DNA from: Methanobacteriota archaeon
Lineage (GTDB): Archaea; Thermoplasmatota; Poseidoniia; Poseidoniales; Poseidoniaceae
DNA: 22,513 nt
Assembly: GCA_018662715.1 (NCBI GenBank)
Contig: JABJFP010000070.1
Coordinates: 1-22,513 of the forward strand
Direction: 5' to 3'
The position numbers and the translations under genes are program-made. The notes under the pieces were generated by a model. The model saw only the letters and a program-made list of their open reading frames with translations, ran no database searches and was not told where the DNA came from. How positions within the stretch are numbered: the first letter of the stretch is position 1; every line of letters begins with the position of its first letter. Positions 14,308 through 22,513 of the stretch are shown piece by piece.

Positions 14308-17300
14308 TCACCCAAACAAAAGTGCCAATCCAGTAGCAACGCCAGAACTGATGGGTTCAACCACCATGATGTGTCGTGTTTCTACGAATTCACCGGTTAA
14401 CGAACCGACGAGAGATAGGTCTGTTACCATGCCGTTAATTCCGATTGAAGAAGCAGTAGGGATGACACCAGTGAATTGTGCATCGAGCAAAACTGCTCGT
14501 CCGTCCAGGCGTAGGTCTCCGAGTATAGGGACGTAATATCCCGGCTCAACAAAGGCTTGAGCACTGGCAACCAAACGTCCTTCGTTGATGTCATCAATGA
14601 TAATGACTGGGAATTCTCCGGGCCCTGTGTAAATGTGGATGGTCGCCCCCTTGAGGTTTTCACCAACGACTTCAACCCGCTCAAGTGTGACACCAGGGGC
14701 TGCTGGAAGGTCGGTTTGTTTGATGTATACACGTTTCACGCCGCTATCAGAGGAGACGATTCTCATGCCGTAGTCATCGGTTTGCTCAAGAACAAATCGT
14801 TTTGGAAGGTCTTCTGCAATCATCAACACGTCACCCTTTGCATCGATTGAACGCCCTGTAGCCTCAAGATAGAGGTCCATGTCATCAGTATTGGATGAAT
14901 AATCAAGAGTTCTCATGCCTTGGAATGCTGTTTGTTGGCGAATGTCGAAACGGGTGTCGGGGACCGTTGAAAGGTTCATCACTCCGGGTAGATTCTGCAT
15001 GAACGCTGTCGAAGGCCACCAAAATCCATCAACGTAACGAAGCTGCTTCAGCATTAACGAATCTGCTGAATGGTCGTCGATGCGGAATTCTTCGGGGACA
15101 AAGAGGTCAAGTTCCAATACGTCACCGATGGTTGCTGATACGTCAGTTGATTGAGGGATACCCATAACCAAGGCTTCAACGCGAGTAAGTGCTTGATGGT
15201 CAATCAAGAGTGCATAAGCCGATTTTAATCGAACACCAGCATCATAGCGCATGTCCATAGATACCCTCGGCACGGTGAGGTTTTCTTGAGTTGAAAACAA
15301 GACATTGACTTCAACATTGTTTGGTTGAGTCGTGTCCAGGCCGTCAATCAACAATTCGAGGTCCTGACCGTCAAGCCCTCGCGCAACGATAGAAATTTGT
15401 TCGCGCTCTGGCTGCCATTGAGACATTTTCAAATCTACCTCATAGGTCGGTACATCACCAATCATTCGGAAATCATAGAGAATCTCAATCTTTCCAGCAG
15501 GTAAAGAAGGGAGCCAAGCTTTGATGTGCCAGGAACGACGATCTGTTAGTGTAATACCTTCTTCCTCAAGGAGCGTAAGATTGACTCCAATCAATTCTTC
15601 GTCGTAAATACGTCCGTCCTCAAGAGCGTCAACGAGTGCATCTGCAGCAGTGATATTTGCAGCATTGGCAATGGAAAGTGCTTGGTTTCGCTCGTTTTCC
15701 AAAATCTTTCCGTCTTCAAGAATTTCAGTCATGGTAACACGGCTTGATTCAACAAAGGTCGGCATGCGAGAGAGGTTGAATGTGGGGAGGGTTTGTTCAA
15801 TAGATTCAACGCCAATTCCATGCGACCATTCCGGCTCATTGACCAAATTGCTTCCTTTCTTCATGTCCACGGTCATGTTGAAGGCCTCTCCGGTGAAGAG
15901 GTCAAGCCCAAGACTCATGTTTTCATTTTCGCCAATCACGCCACCTACGTCAACGGTTAAGCCATGGACGAAATCATTGACGACCGTTCCGAAGTCAACC
16001 AAATCTCCTAAGAAGAACGATAATGCTTCGATGCCCTCGTCTTCGCCAAAGGTTGGCAATTCAAGTCCATCTGAATCAACATCGCTCGGTAGTGTAAGCG
16101 ATATGTTTGCAGGAAGGGGTGCAAAGTACACCTTGCCGTTAAGTCCGAGGAAAGGGTCCTCATGATTGGTTTCGTCCTCAATGGACACACCAAATGGAGA
16201 GGATTGGGAGCGGACCAATTCAACCACGGAATTACCTTCTGGGCCCGATGAACCTGGAATGAGTGGGCTTAATCGCTGAATTGATGTTACATCGGAAATT
16301 TGAGTGCTCAAACTTGCTTCAGCCGTATCTTCATTCACCCAAAAGCGCATGTGGTCTCCGTCCATAGTGAGCGGGACCGTGGCGTTTGTCATCTGAACCT
16401 GAATGCTCTCCATTGGAGAATCAGCGATGTAACCTACGGTGTCTCCAAGAATCAATGAGAAGGTTGCTGGCAAGCCGTTCAGACGGATGGCGTTTCGCTG
16501 AGTGCCAGATTCCCCGCCGTAAGTTATGGTTCCAATAGGCTCACTTGCGCTGTATTGGAGCGCCTCTGATTCTTGTAAAATATTGAATGTTCCAGGGCGG
16601 TTTGAAACGGTGGCAGACTGTTTGACCGCTTCGTCAAGATTGCCATCGTCGTGCCGTATGTGCCCGATGAGTAGGGAGCCTGCTGGTTCGCCATCAAGTT
16701 CCATATTCCGTATTTCATTCACTGGGTCAAACGAATGTCGTACATGCGATATGCCTCCGATACGCATGCTCATGGCCACAGGGACCAACGGGTCTTGTGG
16801 GCCTAAGCGGCCGTTAACCACCTCAATATTGGTGTCTTCGGAGAGCAGGATGTGGTCCATTTCCGGCAACCAAGGTTGAGGACTACTCGCTAGTGCAAAG
16901 GCCATTTCACCGAGGTAGGTTGCTTCTCTTTGGGATGATGGTAGACTTTTCTTTACCTGATTAAAACACCGGATGTCAACTTCTCCACCGGTTGAGCCTG
17001 CAGTTCCAACAACGGCATTCGGGAGGCCGTTGAGAATTGTTCCAATGTCCAACACGACCTCGATGACGGTCAGGAGAGCGTTGTCAAGCAATTGTGCTAT
17101 TGAATTCAAATTCGGATTATCATAATTGATCCGACTCGTTCCGCTTGAAGGAATGAGGAAACTTCCTTGAATCACAATAACCCTCGGCACCTGTTCTACC
17201 CGAACGAGCATTGACGAACTGTCGTCTTCATATCCTCCTCGCTTAAATGTTGAAATGAAGTCCAGGGAATCAATAGACCCTGTTCCAGCGATCAAGAGAA

Positions 17301-18972
17301 GGGTATTGGGTGGAGCAGCTGGATTTATGGGCAACGTTGGGTCGTTGACGTTATTGGTTTGGTCTCCAGTGAAATTCTTGATGGCGACGATAAAGGACAG
17401 GCGTTCAGGCATTTCGCCAGGCAAGTTCACCGAGCCAGGCGCTTCTCCAATCATCGTAAAAATAGCGTTTATTTCATCCTCGTGCATTGAATCGGAAGGC
17501 AGACCGCGAATCCATATGCGCGAATCCGTGATGTTGCCGAACGGACTGTCTCCTTCAGGGACATTTGAACGGTCTTCGAAATAGTGGAGGTATACATCGA
17601 TGTCAACATCTGAAAACAATTCAACGGTATCAAAGGAATTTTGCCCATAATTGTCATTTCGTAAGGTCAAATCAACTTCAGTTGGCAGGAGCGATGACCC
17701 TTTTTCGGGATGGAATCCCACGTCAAGATAAGCCAACTCAAGAATCGGCACCGTATTATCAGCCCTCACTTCACCAAAGTGAACATAGCCGATACCGATT
17801 CCAATACTGCACTTGTGTGCACGACTTTCGGCATCTCCATCCGTAGCAGGGTCGTAGTTGAACGTCTGGCTACAATCGGTCTGTTTTTGTCCACCGTTAG
17901 CGTTCGGATTTGCTAAACGGACGGCGTATGGCGCTGATACGCTCGTGAGTGCAAGGTCGCTCGAATTGATTGCACCTCCAAGTAGGTCAATCGCTAACTG
18001 TCCGACCGATGCGTACACTGCGCTAAGGGCGAAAGTCATCTTTTGAATTCCGACTCCAAGCGTCACATCATGCGGGGGCTGGGTAAATCGGGTGTCGATG
18101 ACAATAGCATAGGATTCTGAATTGGACAAGGTAATGTCAAAGGCCAGACCCTTCATTAGCGACACTTCAAGATGTTCAAGTTCGTCCCAAATCGGGTCGT
18201 TTTCATTCAAGGCCTCAACGTTCCATTGGAAGGTTGGTCGTAGCCAGATTTCTTCAATGACAGGGATAATCCCGTCTCCAAACTCAACGCCCCAGCCTTC
18301 GTTAAGGGTTGTGAGTCCTTCAATGGTAAGAGCAACTGAAAGGTCATCCGTACCATCACCATCAATGTCAATGAAATTTTTGAAAAGAACGAGGTCGGTT
18401 CCGACAAGAAGTTCTCCAGTGAATGTTCCCGAGTCCCATGCTTCGTAAGAAGGCCCGTTGTTTCGAGAAGTGAAATTAACATAAATTGCATATGTGTTGA
18501 TACCGACGCCCAGAAGGTTATCTAAGCCGAGGTTTTCAACCGAAAACAAGGTCTGCCAGAGATTGTAGGGCCATTCTTCAGGGCTGGTGGCCAAGTCGGT
18601 CAAGAATTGGTAAGGTCGCGGGTGATCTTCGACCAGTGGTGAAGTATCTCGAAGTTCAACTTGGTTGAGGTAACCCTCTGCATCAGCAAGAGCGTCACCT
18701 GTTTGAACAGGACGTTTTGAAGCATCCAGAATAGCAAATGAATTCTGTGCTCCGTTAATGGCTACCAGTTCTTCATTGGCGTCCGAACGACTTGCAAGCG
18801 TTTCTGCAAGCGCATCAAGAACGCCAAAGTCATCGCGGTCCACCGTAGCATCCGCAGAAACAGGTTGCATCATTGAAAGCATCATGATGACCACGAGGAG
18901 CAATGCTGCCTTTCTTGGGTCGCCCGATTGAGGCAGGCCCGCACGAACAACACGCGTAGCCTTCTCATCCAT
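14308..18972 (-). CDS. Very large exported protein of unknown family
   Basis: A 1554-residue protein I cannot assign. A twenty-residue hydrophobic signal (about 21-40, ending PVSADA) follows a basic N-terminus. The body is acidic and mostly beta-type, with few cysteines (367 and 388, a possible pair, and 669). IDIDGDGTDDL (201-211) looks like a calcium-binding DxDxDG loop. Residues 1074-1137 are an unusual helical island with two similar turns, LEDGKILENE and LEDGRIYDEE. The C-terminus is mildly hydrophobic (about 1535-1554, ending VATGLALLFG), without a basic stop-transfer sequence. It could be a weak anchor or a buried strand. CGAGGTTG six bases before the ATG supports the start. The stop overlaps the ribosome binding site of the 195-residue membrane protein, so the two are made together. 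A surface role is inferred. Confidence 0.8.
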   Translation of the reverse strand: MDEKATRVVRAGLPQSGDPRKAALLLVVIMMLSMMQPVSADATVDRDDFGVLDALAETLASRSDANEELVAINGAQNSFAILDASKRPVQTGDALADAEGYLNQVELRDTSPLVEDHPRPYQFLTDLATSPEEWPYNLWQTLFSVENLGLDNLLGVGINTYAIYVNFTSRNNGPSYEAWDSGTFTGELLVGTDLVLFKNFIDIDGDGTDDLSVALTIEGLTTLNEGWGVEFGDGIIPVIEEIWLRPTFQWNVEALNENDPIWDELEHLEVSLMKGLAFDITLSNSESYAIVIDTRFTQPPHDVTLGVGIQKMTFALSAVYASVGQLAIDLLGGAINSSDLALTSVSAPYAVRLANPNANGGQKQTDCSQTFNYDPATDGDAESRAHKCSIGIGIGYVHFGEVRADNTVPILELAYLDVGFHPEKGSSLLPTEVDLTLRNDNYGQNSFDTVELFSDVDIDVYLHYFEDRSNVPEGDSPFGNITDSRIWIRGLPSDSMHEDEINAIFTMIGEAPGSVNLPGEMPERLSFIVAIKNFTGDQTNNVNDPTLPINPAAPPNTLLLIAGTGSIDSLDFISTFKRGGYEDDSSSMLVRVEQVPRVIVIQGSFLIPSSGTSRINYDNPNLNSIAQLLDNALLTVIEVVLDIGTILNGLPNAVVGTAGSTGGEVDIRCFNQVKKSLPSSQREATYLGEMAFALASSPQPWLPEMDHILLSEDTNIEVVNGRLGPQDPLVPVAMSMRIGGISHVRHSFDPVNEIRNMELDGEPAGSLLIGHIRHDDGNLDEAVKQSATVSNRPGTFNILQESEALQYSASEPIGTITYGGESGTQRNAIRLNGLPATFSLILGDTVGYIADSPMESIQVQMTNATVPLTMDGDHMRFWVNEDTAEASLSTQISDVTSIQRLSPLIPGSSGPEGNSVVELVRSQSSPFGVSIEDETNHEDPFLGLNGKVYFAPLPANISLTLPSDVDSDGLELPTFGEDEGIEALSFFLGDLVDFGTVVNDFVHGLTVDVGGVIGENENMSLGLDLFTGEAFNMTVDMKKGSNLVNEPEWSHGIGVESIEQTLPTFNLSRMPTFVESSRVTMTEILEDGKILENERNQALSIANAANITAADALVDALEDGRIYDEELIGVNLTLLEEEGITLTDRRSWHIKAWLPSLPAGKIEILYDFRMIGDVPTYEVDLKMSQWQPEREQISIVARGLDGQDLELLIDGLDTTQPNNVEVNVLFSTQENLTVPRVSMDMRYDAGVRLKSAYALLIDHQALTRVEALVMGIPQSTDVSATIGDVLELDLFVPEEFRIDDHSADSLMLKQLRYVDGFWWPSTAFMQNLPGVMNLSTVPDTRFDIRQQTAFQGMRTLDYSSNTDDMDLYLEATGRSIDAKGDVLMIAEDLPKRFVLEQTDDYGMRIVSSDSGVKRVYIKQTDLPAAPGVTLERVEVVGENLKGATIHIYTGPGEFPVIIIDDINEGRLVASAQAFVEPGYYVPILGDLRLDGRAVLLDAQFTGVIPTASSIGINGMVTDLSLVGSLTGEFVETRHIMVVEPISSGVATGLALLFG

Positions 18973-18990
18973 GCATCAACCTCGGGGGTC

Positions 18991-19006
18991 ATCCTTTAGG
19001 AAGGAT
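18991..19006. other. Inverted repeat upstream of the 1554-residue protein gene
   Basis: ATCCTT-TAGG-AAGGAT, a 6-bp stem with a 4-base loop, about 20 bases before the ATG and just upstream of its ribosome binding site, in the 74-base gap after the PKD protein gene. It could be a 3' end signal of the preceding gene or a 5' leader hairpin. No strong TATA element is visible in the gap. Confidence 0.35.
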
Positions 19007-19046
19007 TCGCCGGTTTGCTCATACAAACAGATGTTCTTTGGGCATA

Positions 19047-21569
19047 TTATGAGGATGATTGGGTGATGGTTTGGTCAACACCGCAACCAGGACAACCAAC
19101 CACGGCAACTTCAACACCTCTAGGCATATCGAGTTCAAACACAGCATTGCATGCTGTGCAGGTATGACGTATGTTAACGAATGCAGCAGGCTGTTCTACC
19201 TCTTTTGGAGCAGGTTGCGGTTCAGTGGCCATTGGTGGCATCTGGATTTCGGAGCGGTTGACTTCAGGCTCATAAGGTGGGATTGCAGGTGCTGGCGTAG
19301 CGACTGGCTGTTCCACCGGTGCAGGAGTAGGTTCGGGTTCAGGTTCATCGTCCATAAACGCTGCAAGTGCATCGATTGTTACGGCTGAAGATGGGGCTGG
19401 AGTCTGCTCCATTCCAAAGAGCGATGCAGCCTCAAGAGCCGCTTGACTGCTCCCTTGTGAAATCGCTTCGGCTTGATACTGAGGGGGAGGAGCAAACGAT
19501 AGATTGGGGTCTGCTGCTGCGCCAGCTGAACTACCATAAATGGCCTCCATTTCTGCAGCCTTTGCGTCAGCCTCGGAATCATCCTTTGATTGGATTTCCC
19601 CCTGGTCCAATCCTGCGATTTCTATTGCTTTAGCGAACAAAGAGAGTTTGCGACGTTGAGCGACCATTCCGATGTGACCTTGTGCCTCATCTTCATTGAG
19701 GCCCCGGCCAGTCAACAATTCGAGTGCAAGTCGGCGCTGCCATGAACGGAAGCCGAGAACCGATACAACTCCGGTAAGACAGAGGATAAACAGAGCCATC
19801 ATGACTGGCCCAGCAAGGCCTGCCGTAGAAGGTGGAGAATTCACTTCAACCTTGAAGGCGAACGATGCCGTGTTGTTAGAAGCGTCAAAAACCGTGATGA
19901 CAATATCTTGAGTTCCCTCATCGTCGAATGCAATATTAGGCTGGAGCCCCATCATATCGGCATCGTCCCGAGTATCTCCATTGCCGTCAGAATCCTTTGA
20001 CGGATTGAGGTCCCAATGCACGCGCAAACTGGATTCGCTGTCGTATGCGTCACTCACTTTAATATTGAACTTGAAATTGTCACCTGCGTACACTTCGGTC
20101 GGGAAATCAGCGAAGAGTGATGTATTGAAGGCTGGAACGGTTGGATCGATTGAACGAATGGTCGTTGATGTACTCGCAGTATTTCCCGCAGCGTCTGAAA
20201 CGATGAGCCCGAGTTCGTAAACTCCGATCTCATCCCAAAGCAACGGGAGGGTTGTCGTGTTCCCAAAAGCCACTCCATTAATGGTCCAATCGCACGAATC
20301 CACTGCATCATCATCGGTACTTGAGAGGCAGTTCATCGAGATACCCGTGCCTCTGTCAACTTTCCATCCACCCGAAATCGGCGTACCGTTTGAGGAAATG
20401 CGAGCGATTGGGTCTTGGGTATCCACAACGGTCACCAAATAATCAGCAGACGCCTGTTCTCCAGTTGGAGAAGTGGAGGTGACTGTGATGGTTTTGACAC
20501 CGGGGGTCTCCCATGATGGAGTGGCTGTGAATCCAGAACCATCTGCGTCATTGGAGGGGTTTCCGTCCTCATTGCTGTCCACAGTATCATCAAAGTCCCA
20601 CTGCATCGAGGCTATTTGTCCAAGGCGGTTTGCAGTTGCTGACCCGTCAAGTAAGATGGAATCTCCAATGGATACCGTTGAATCGCTTGAATCCGAAACT
20701 TTCGGAGTCAATGGTGGTGCAAGTTCGATTCGTACCGTCATGCGCAGGTCTTGTGTTCCATTTCCTCCTCCAAGAGGAACGTCCGTATTGTCTACAACCA
20801 AGAGCAGTTCTTCACCGTCAAGGTCGCTGGGTACCATCCATGTCACGGACTTGGGAACATCAACGCCCTGAAGGGCGCCGCCGTCGATGTATTGTACACC
20901 TACCGCACCTAATTCGTAGCGCTGATGCATCAATCGCGTTTGCAGATATACATCTCCGATGAAATCTAAATCCCATCCGGAAACCACGACGGTGGTTCCC
21001 GCATCAAGGCGTAAATCATCACCTGAAAGGAGGATGGAGAAATCATCTTGTCCAACCGCAACCAAATCGTGGTACGGCGTCCAATAGGCTTGTTCTAGGG
21101 GAGTTACCGTGGCTGAGACTTTGCTACGTACGCCACCTTGGTCGCCGTTGTCATCATCACCATCATGAGCAAGATTGTCCAAAACCATGTACCAGTTTTT
21201 GGATTGAATAGAGGGAGGAACTGCCCAGTGGAACTCATACCCTCCCAATGCAGATTCTGTGGATGCCGGTTGTTCCATAATCGAACGGTACGACTGGCCC
21301 AGTTCATATGGCTGAATGGTATTCTGGTTAAAGAACAAAACATCCAGTGCATCGTCAAGAATAATCAGTTCAATTTCGAAGACATCACCGGGGACAAGCG
21401 TGCCCAAGTCCACGATAATGCAGACTCCGGGGTCAATGTCAATCGTTGAACCAAGGTTGCCGATCGTTTCTGTCAAACACCCCGGACTGTCTCGCCCTTC
21501 TGTCGCAGATGCAGCCATTGGAACGCAGGCCGCTGATAGCAAAAGAAGGACCAAAACGAACGAGCGCAT
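19047..21569 (-). CDS. PKD-repeat type I membrane protein with cytosolic zinc ribbon
   Basis: An 840-residue surface protein. Signal peptide about 1-22 (ending AASATEG). Residues about 30-280 are two beta-type domains of unknown family. Three PKD-like domains follow: about 290-382 (MQWDFDD, TPGVKTITVT), 385-472 (DEIGVYELGLIVSDAAGN) and 477-577 (VHWDLNP, EGTQDIVITVFDASN). The first and third hold Asp/Asn-rich loops that look calcium-binding. One membrane helix (584-607) is followed by basic residues, a helical segment (612-655), and a Pro/Glu-rich linker (725-795). It ends in a Cys4 zinc ribbon, Cys804/807 and 826/829 (HTCTACNAVFEL, VGCPGCG), much like the MJ0042-type finger. The extracellular Cys pair up (31/50, 414/426). 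The start has no good ribosome binding site nearby. It lies 25 bases after the RNase Z-like gene. Binding or sensing is inferred. Confidence 0.85.
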   Translation of the reverse strand: MRSFVLVLLLLSAACVPMAASATEGRDSPGCLTETIGNLGSTIDIDPGVCIIVDLGTLVPGDVFEIELIILDDALDVLFFNQNTIQPYELGQSYRSIMEQPASTESALGGYEFHWAVPPSIQSKNWYMVLDNLAHDGDDDNGDQGGVRSKVSATVTPLEQAYWTPYHDLVAVGQDDFSILLSGDDLRLDAGTTVVVSGWDLDFIGDVYLQTRLMHQRYELGAVGVQYIDGGALQGVDVPKSVTWMVPSDLDGEELLLVVDNTDVPLGGGNGTQDLRMTVRIELAPPLTPKVSDSSDSTVSIGDSILLDGSATANRLGQIASMQWDFDDTVDSNEDGNPSNDADGSGFTATPSWETPGVKTITVTSTSPTGEQASADYLVTVVDTQDPIARISSNGTPISGGWKVDRGTGISMNCLSSTDDDAVDSCDWTINGVAFGNTTTLPLLWDEIGVYELGLIVSDAAGNTASTSTTIRSIDPTVPAFNTSLFADFPTEVYAGDNFKFNIKVSDAYDSESSLRVHWDLNPSKDSDGNGDTRDDADMMGLQPNIAFDDEGTQDIVITVFDASNNTASFAFKVEVNSPPSTAGLAGPVMMALFILCLTGVVSVLGFRSWQRRLALELLTGRGLNEDEAQGHIGMVAQRRKLSLFAKAIEIAGLDQGEIQSKDDSEADAKAAEMEAIYGSSAGAAADPNLSFAPPPQYQAEAISQGSSQAALEAASLFGMEQTPAPSSAVTIDALAAFMDDEPEPEPTPAPVEQPVATPAPAIPPYEPEVNRSEIQMPPMATEPQPAPKEVEQPAAFVNIRHTCTACNAVFELDMPRGVEVAVVGCPGCGVDQTITQSSS

Positions 21570-21594
21570 GAAACGAGGATGAGCGTTTTCCTCT

Positions 21595-22513
21595 TCAACG
21601 ATTTGGTGACATGTTTCGCTTTGACCAGCCTTCTTGACCGAAAACGAGGTGACTCACTGAACCATCTTCGCCAACACGAAGGCGGTCACCATCGTTCAAG
21701 CAGACAACATCGAGGTGTGCATCTCCAACATCAACTTCATTTGAAACCGTTTCAAGATCTTTGATTCTGCTGCTGTAATGAGTGAGGGCAAGGTGGTTGA
21801 CCTTCATTTGTTGGGCCGTTCGCACTGCTCCAGCAACGGTTGAGTGAAGGTGTTCAGCCGCTTTATCGCTTTGAGATTCTAGGAATGTTGCCTCGTGAAC
21901 GAGTAAGGTTGGCGTTGCCGTACGAAGGAGTCCAGGAGCCCCTTCTGCAGTATCGCCTGAAAGAATTACGCTCAATCCGGAGCCGGATTTGCCTCGGAAT
22001 GAATTGGCATCGAGAAGGTCTCCGTTCTCAAGCGTCACATCATCTCCACGAGCAAGACTCATCCGTTGCTCTTCGGTCAAACGGAGTTCAGCTGCCCGAA
22101 GGCGGTCAAATTTGCCCCGTTTCCCAACCTGCTTGATGGCCCAAGCACATGAAGGAACGGAGTGGTGTGTTTGTAACGCCTCTATTTTACAAGAAGACCA
22201 TCCAATGGGTTGAGGCATGCTGTCCAAGGCTGCGGCCTTGCCTGTCTGGGCATTAAGTTCAACCCAACGATTCTCCTTCATGTCGCCAAGAACCCACCGA
22301 GTTGGGAAGGTAAGCCCTGAATCGTTAGCACCGAGAGAATGCCAACTGCGCCACTGGCGTGCAAGTTCTGAGGGAGGCGTGTCTGTGGGCAATTCGGACC
22401 CGCTCAAAAGAGCATCAAGAACCGCTCCAGTGCTTGGGCCAAGAATCAACAACGGAGTTTCTCTATGGTCAAGGCTCATGGTTTGCATCCAAGGAAGTGC
22501 CCCCCAGGTGTGG
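21595..22513 (-). CDS. rnz: Ribonuclease Z-like metallo-beta-lactamase protein (5' end beyond window)
   Basis: RNase Z cuts the 3' trailer from tRNA precursors, using two zinc ions. The open frame continues past the ATG at 22488 to the window edge. The added residues read HTWGALPW, which fits the segment right after the HxHxDH metal motif (HGDHxxGLP in relatives). The His at 22510-22512 is therefore probably the last His of that motif, and the gene is cut by the window. Later motifs are present: HHSVPSCAWAI with KRGKFD (cf. HxVPSxGY and RPGKFD), LSGDTA (metal Asp), LLVHEATFL, HSTVAGA, and LTHYSSR (metal His). Together these are specific to the RNase Z group rather than other beta-lactamase-fold hydrolases. 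The gene ends 25 bases before the PKD protein gene; a shared transcript is possible but no functional link is evident. Confidence 0.88.
   Translation of the reverse strand, partial: HTWGALPWMQTMSLDHRETPLLILGPSTGAVLDALLSGSELPTDTPPSELARQWRSWHSLGANDSGLTFPTRWVLGDMKENRWVELNAQTGKAAALDSMPQPIGWSSCKIEALQTHHSVPSCAWAIKQVGKRGKFDRLRAAELRLTEEQRMSLARGDDVTLENGDLLDANSFRGKSGSGLSVILSGDTAEGAPGLLRTATPTLLVHEATFLESQSDKAAEHLHSTVAGAVRTAQQMKVNHLALTHYSSRIKDLETVSNEVDVGDAHLDVVCLNDGDRLRVGEDGSVSHLVFGQEGWSKRNMSPNR

Noticed and set aside
14304..14360. Upstream start or frameshift joining the 1554- and 195-residue proteins
   Set aside because: The in-frame extension overlaps the end of the large gene and reads as out-of-frame sequence. 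Stop, ribosome binding site and ATG are arranged as normal coupling, and the small protein has its own complete N-terminus.
21495..21569. Lipoprotein signal in the PKD protein (LSAAC)
   Set aside because: The residue three before the Cys is Ser, not the Leu expected of a lipobox. A normal signal peptidase site (AAS-A) follows and the protein has its own membrane helix.

Overview
The window is a compact, single-direction archaeal gene block. All thirteen genes I can support lie on the minus strand, and no gap between genes reaches 300 bases (the longest is 163 bp, upstream of the complex I genes). No tRNA, rRNA, CRISPR array or insertion sequence was seen. The organism is most likely a marine euryarchaeon of the Marine Group II / Candidatus Poseidoniales kind. 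The basis is a NuoEFG-less complex I gene order, archaeal Shine-Dalgarno sites (GAGGTGAT), and very large secreted proteins built from Ig-like, PKD and CARDB repeats with a C-terminal membrane anchor and, in two of them, cytosolic zinc modules. This placement is inference from gene content, not from a marker gene.

Layout in transcription order, from high to low coordinates. (1) 22513-21595: the 3' part of a ribonuclease Z-like metallo-beta-lactamase gene, cut by the window edge. (2) 21569-6162: five collinear genes for exported or membrane proteins. They are a PKD-repeat protein with a cytosolic Cys4 zinc ribbon, a 1554-residue exported protein of unknown family, a 195-residue single-pass protein translationally coupled to it, a 1514-residue subtilisin-like (S8) ectopeptidase with a RING-like Cys/His tail, and a 960-residue Ig-like repeat protein. 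(3) 5998-1: nuoA-B-C-D-H-I-J, the start of an 11-subunit-type complex I operon, with nuoJ cut by the window edge. NuoD is followed directly by nuoH, so the NADH-dehydrogenase module genes nuoE, nuoF and nuoG are not in their usual bacterial place.

The nuo genes are tightly coupled. At four junctions the stop codon of one gene is itself the first three bases of an eight-base Shine-Dalgarno sequence, UGAGGUGA, for the next. NuoA, NuoH and NuoI all differ from family norms. NuoA lacks the usual Glu after the FDV motif. NuoH has about 60 extra residues in the first cytoplasmic loop. NuoI has about 80 extra residues between its two iron-sulfur motifs and a C-terminal helix-hairpin-helix domain of a type otherwise known to me on alphaproteobacterial NuoE.

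The surface block looks like a protein-degrading or cell-surface module. The ectopeptidase and the PKD protein are type I membrane proteins whose cytosolic tails end in zinc-binding modules on Pro-rich linkers. This suggests, as inference only, that the outer domains report to, or are docked onto, something inside the cell. It is the best candidate here for an undescribed system.
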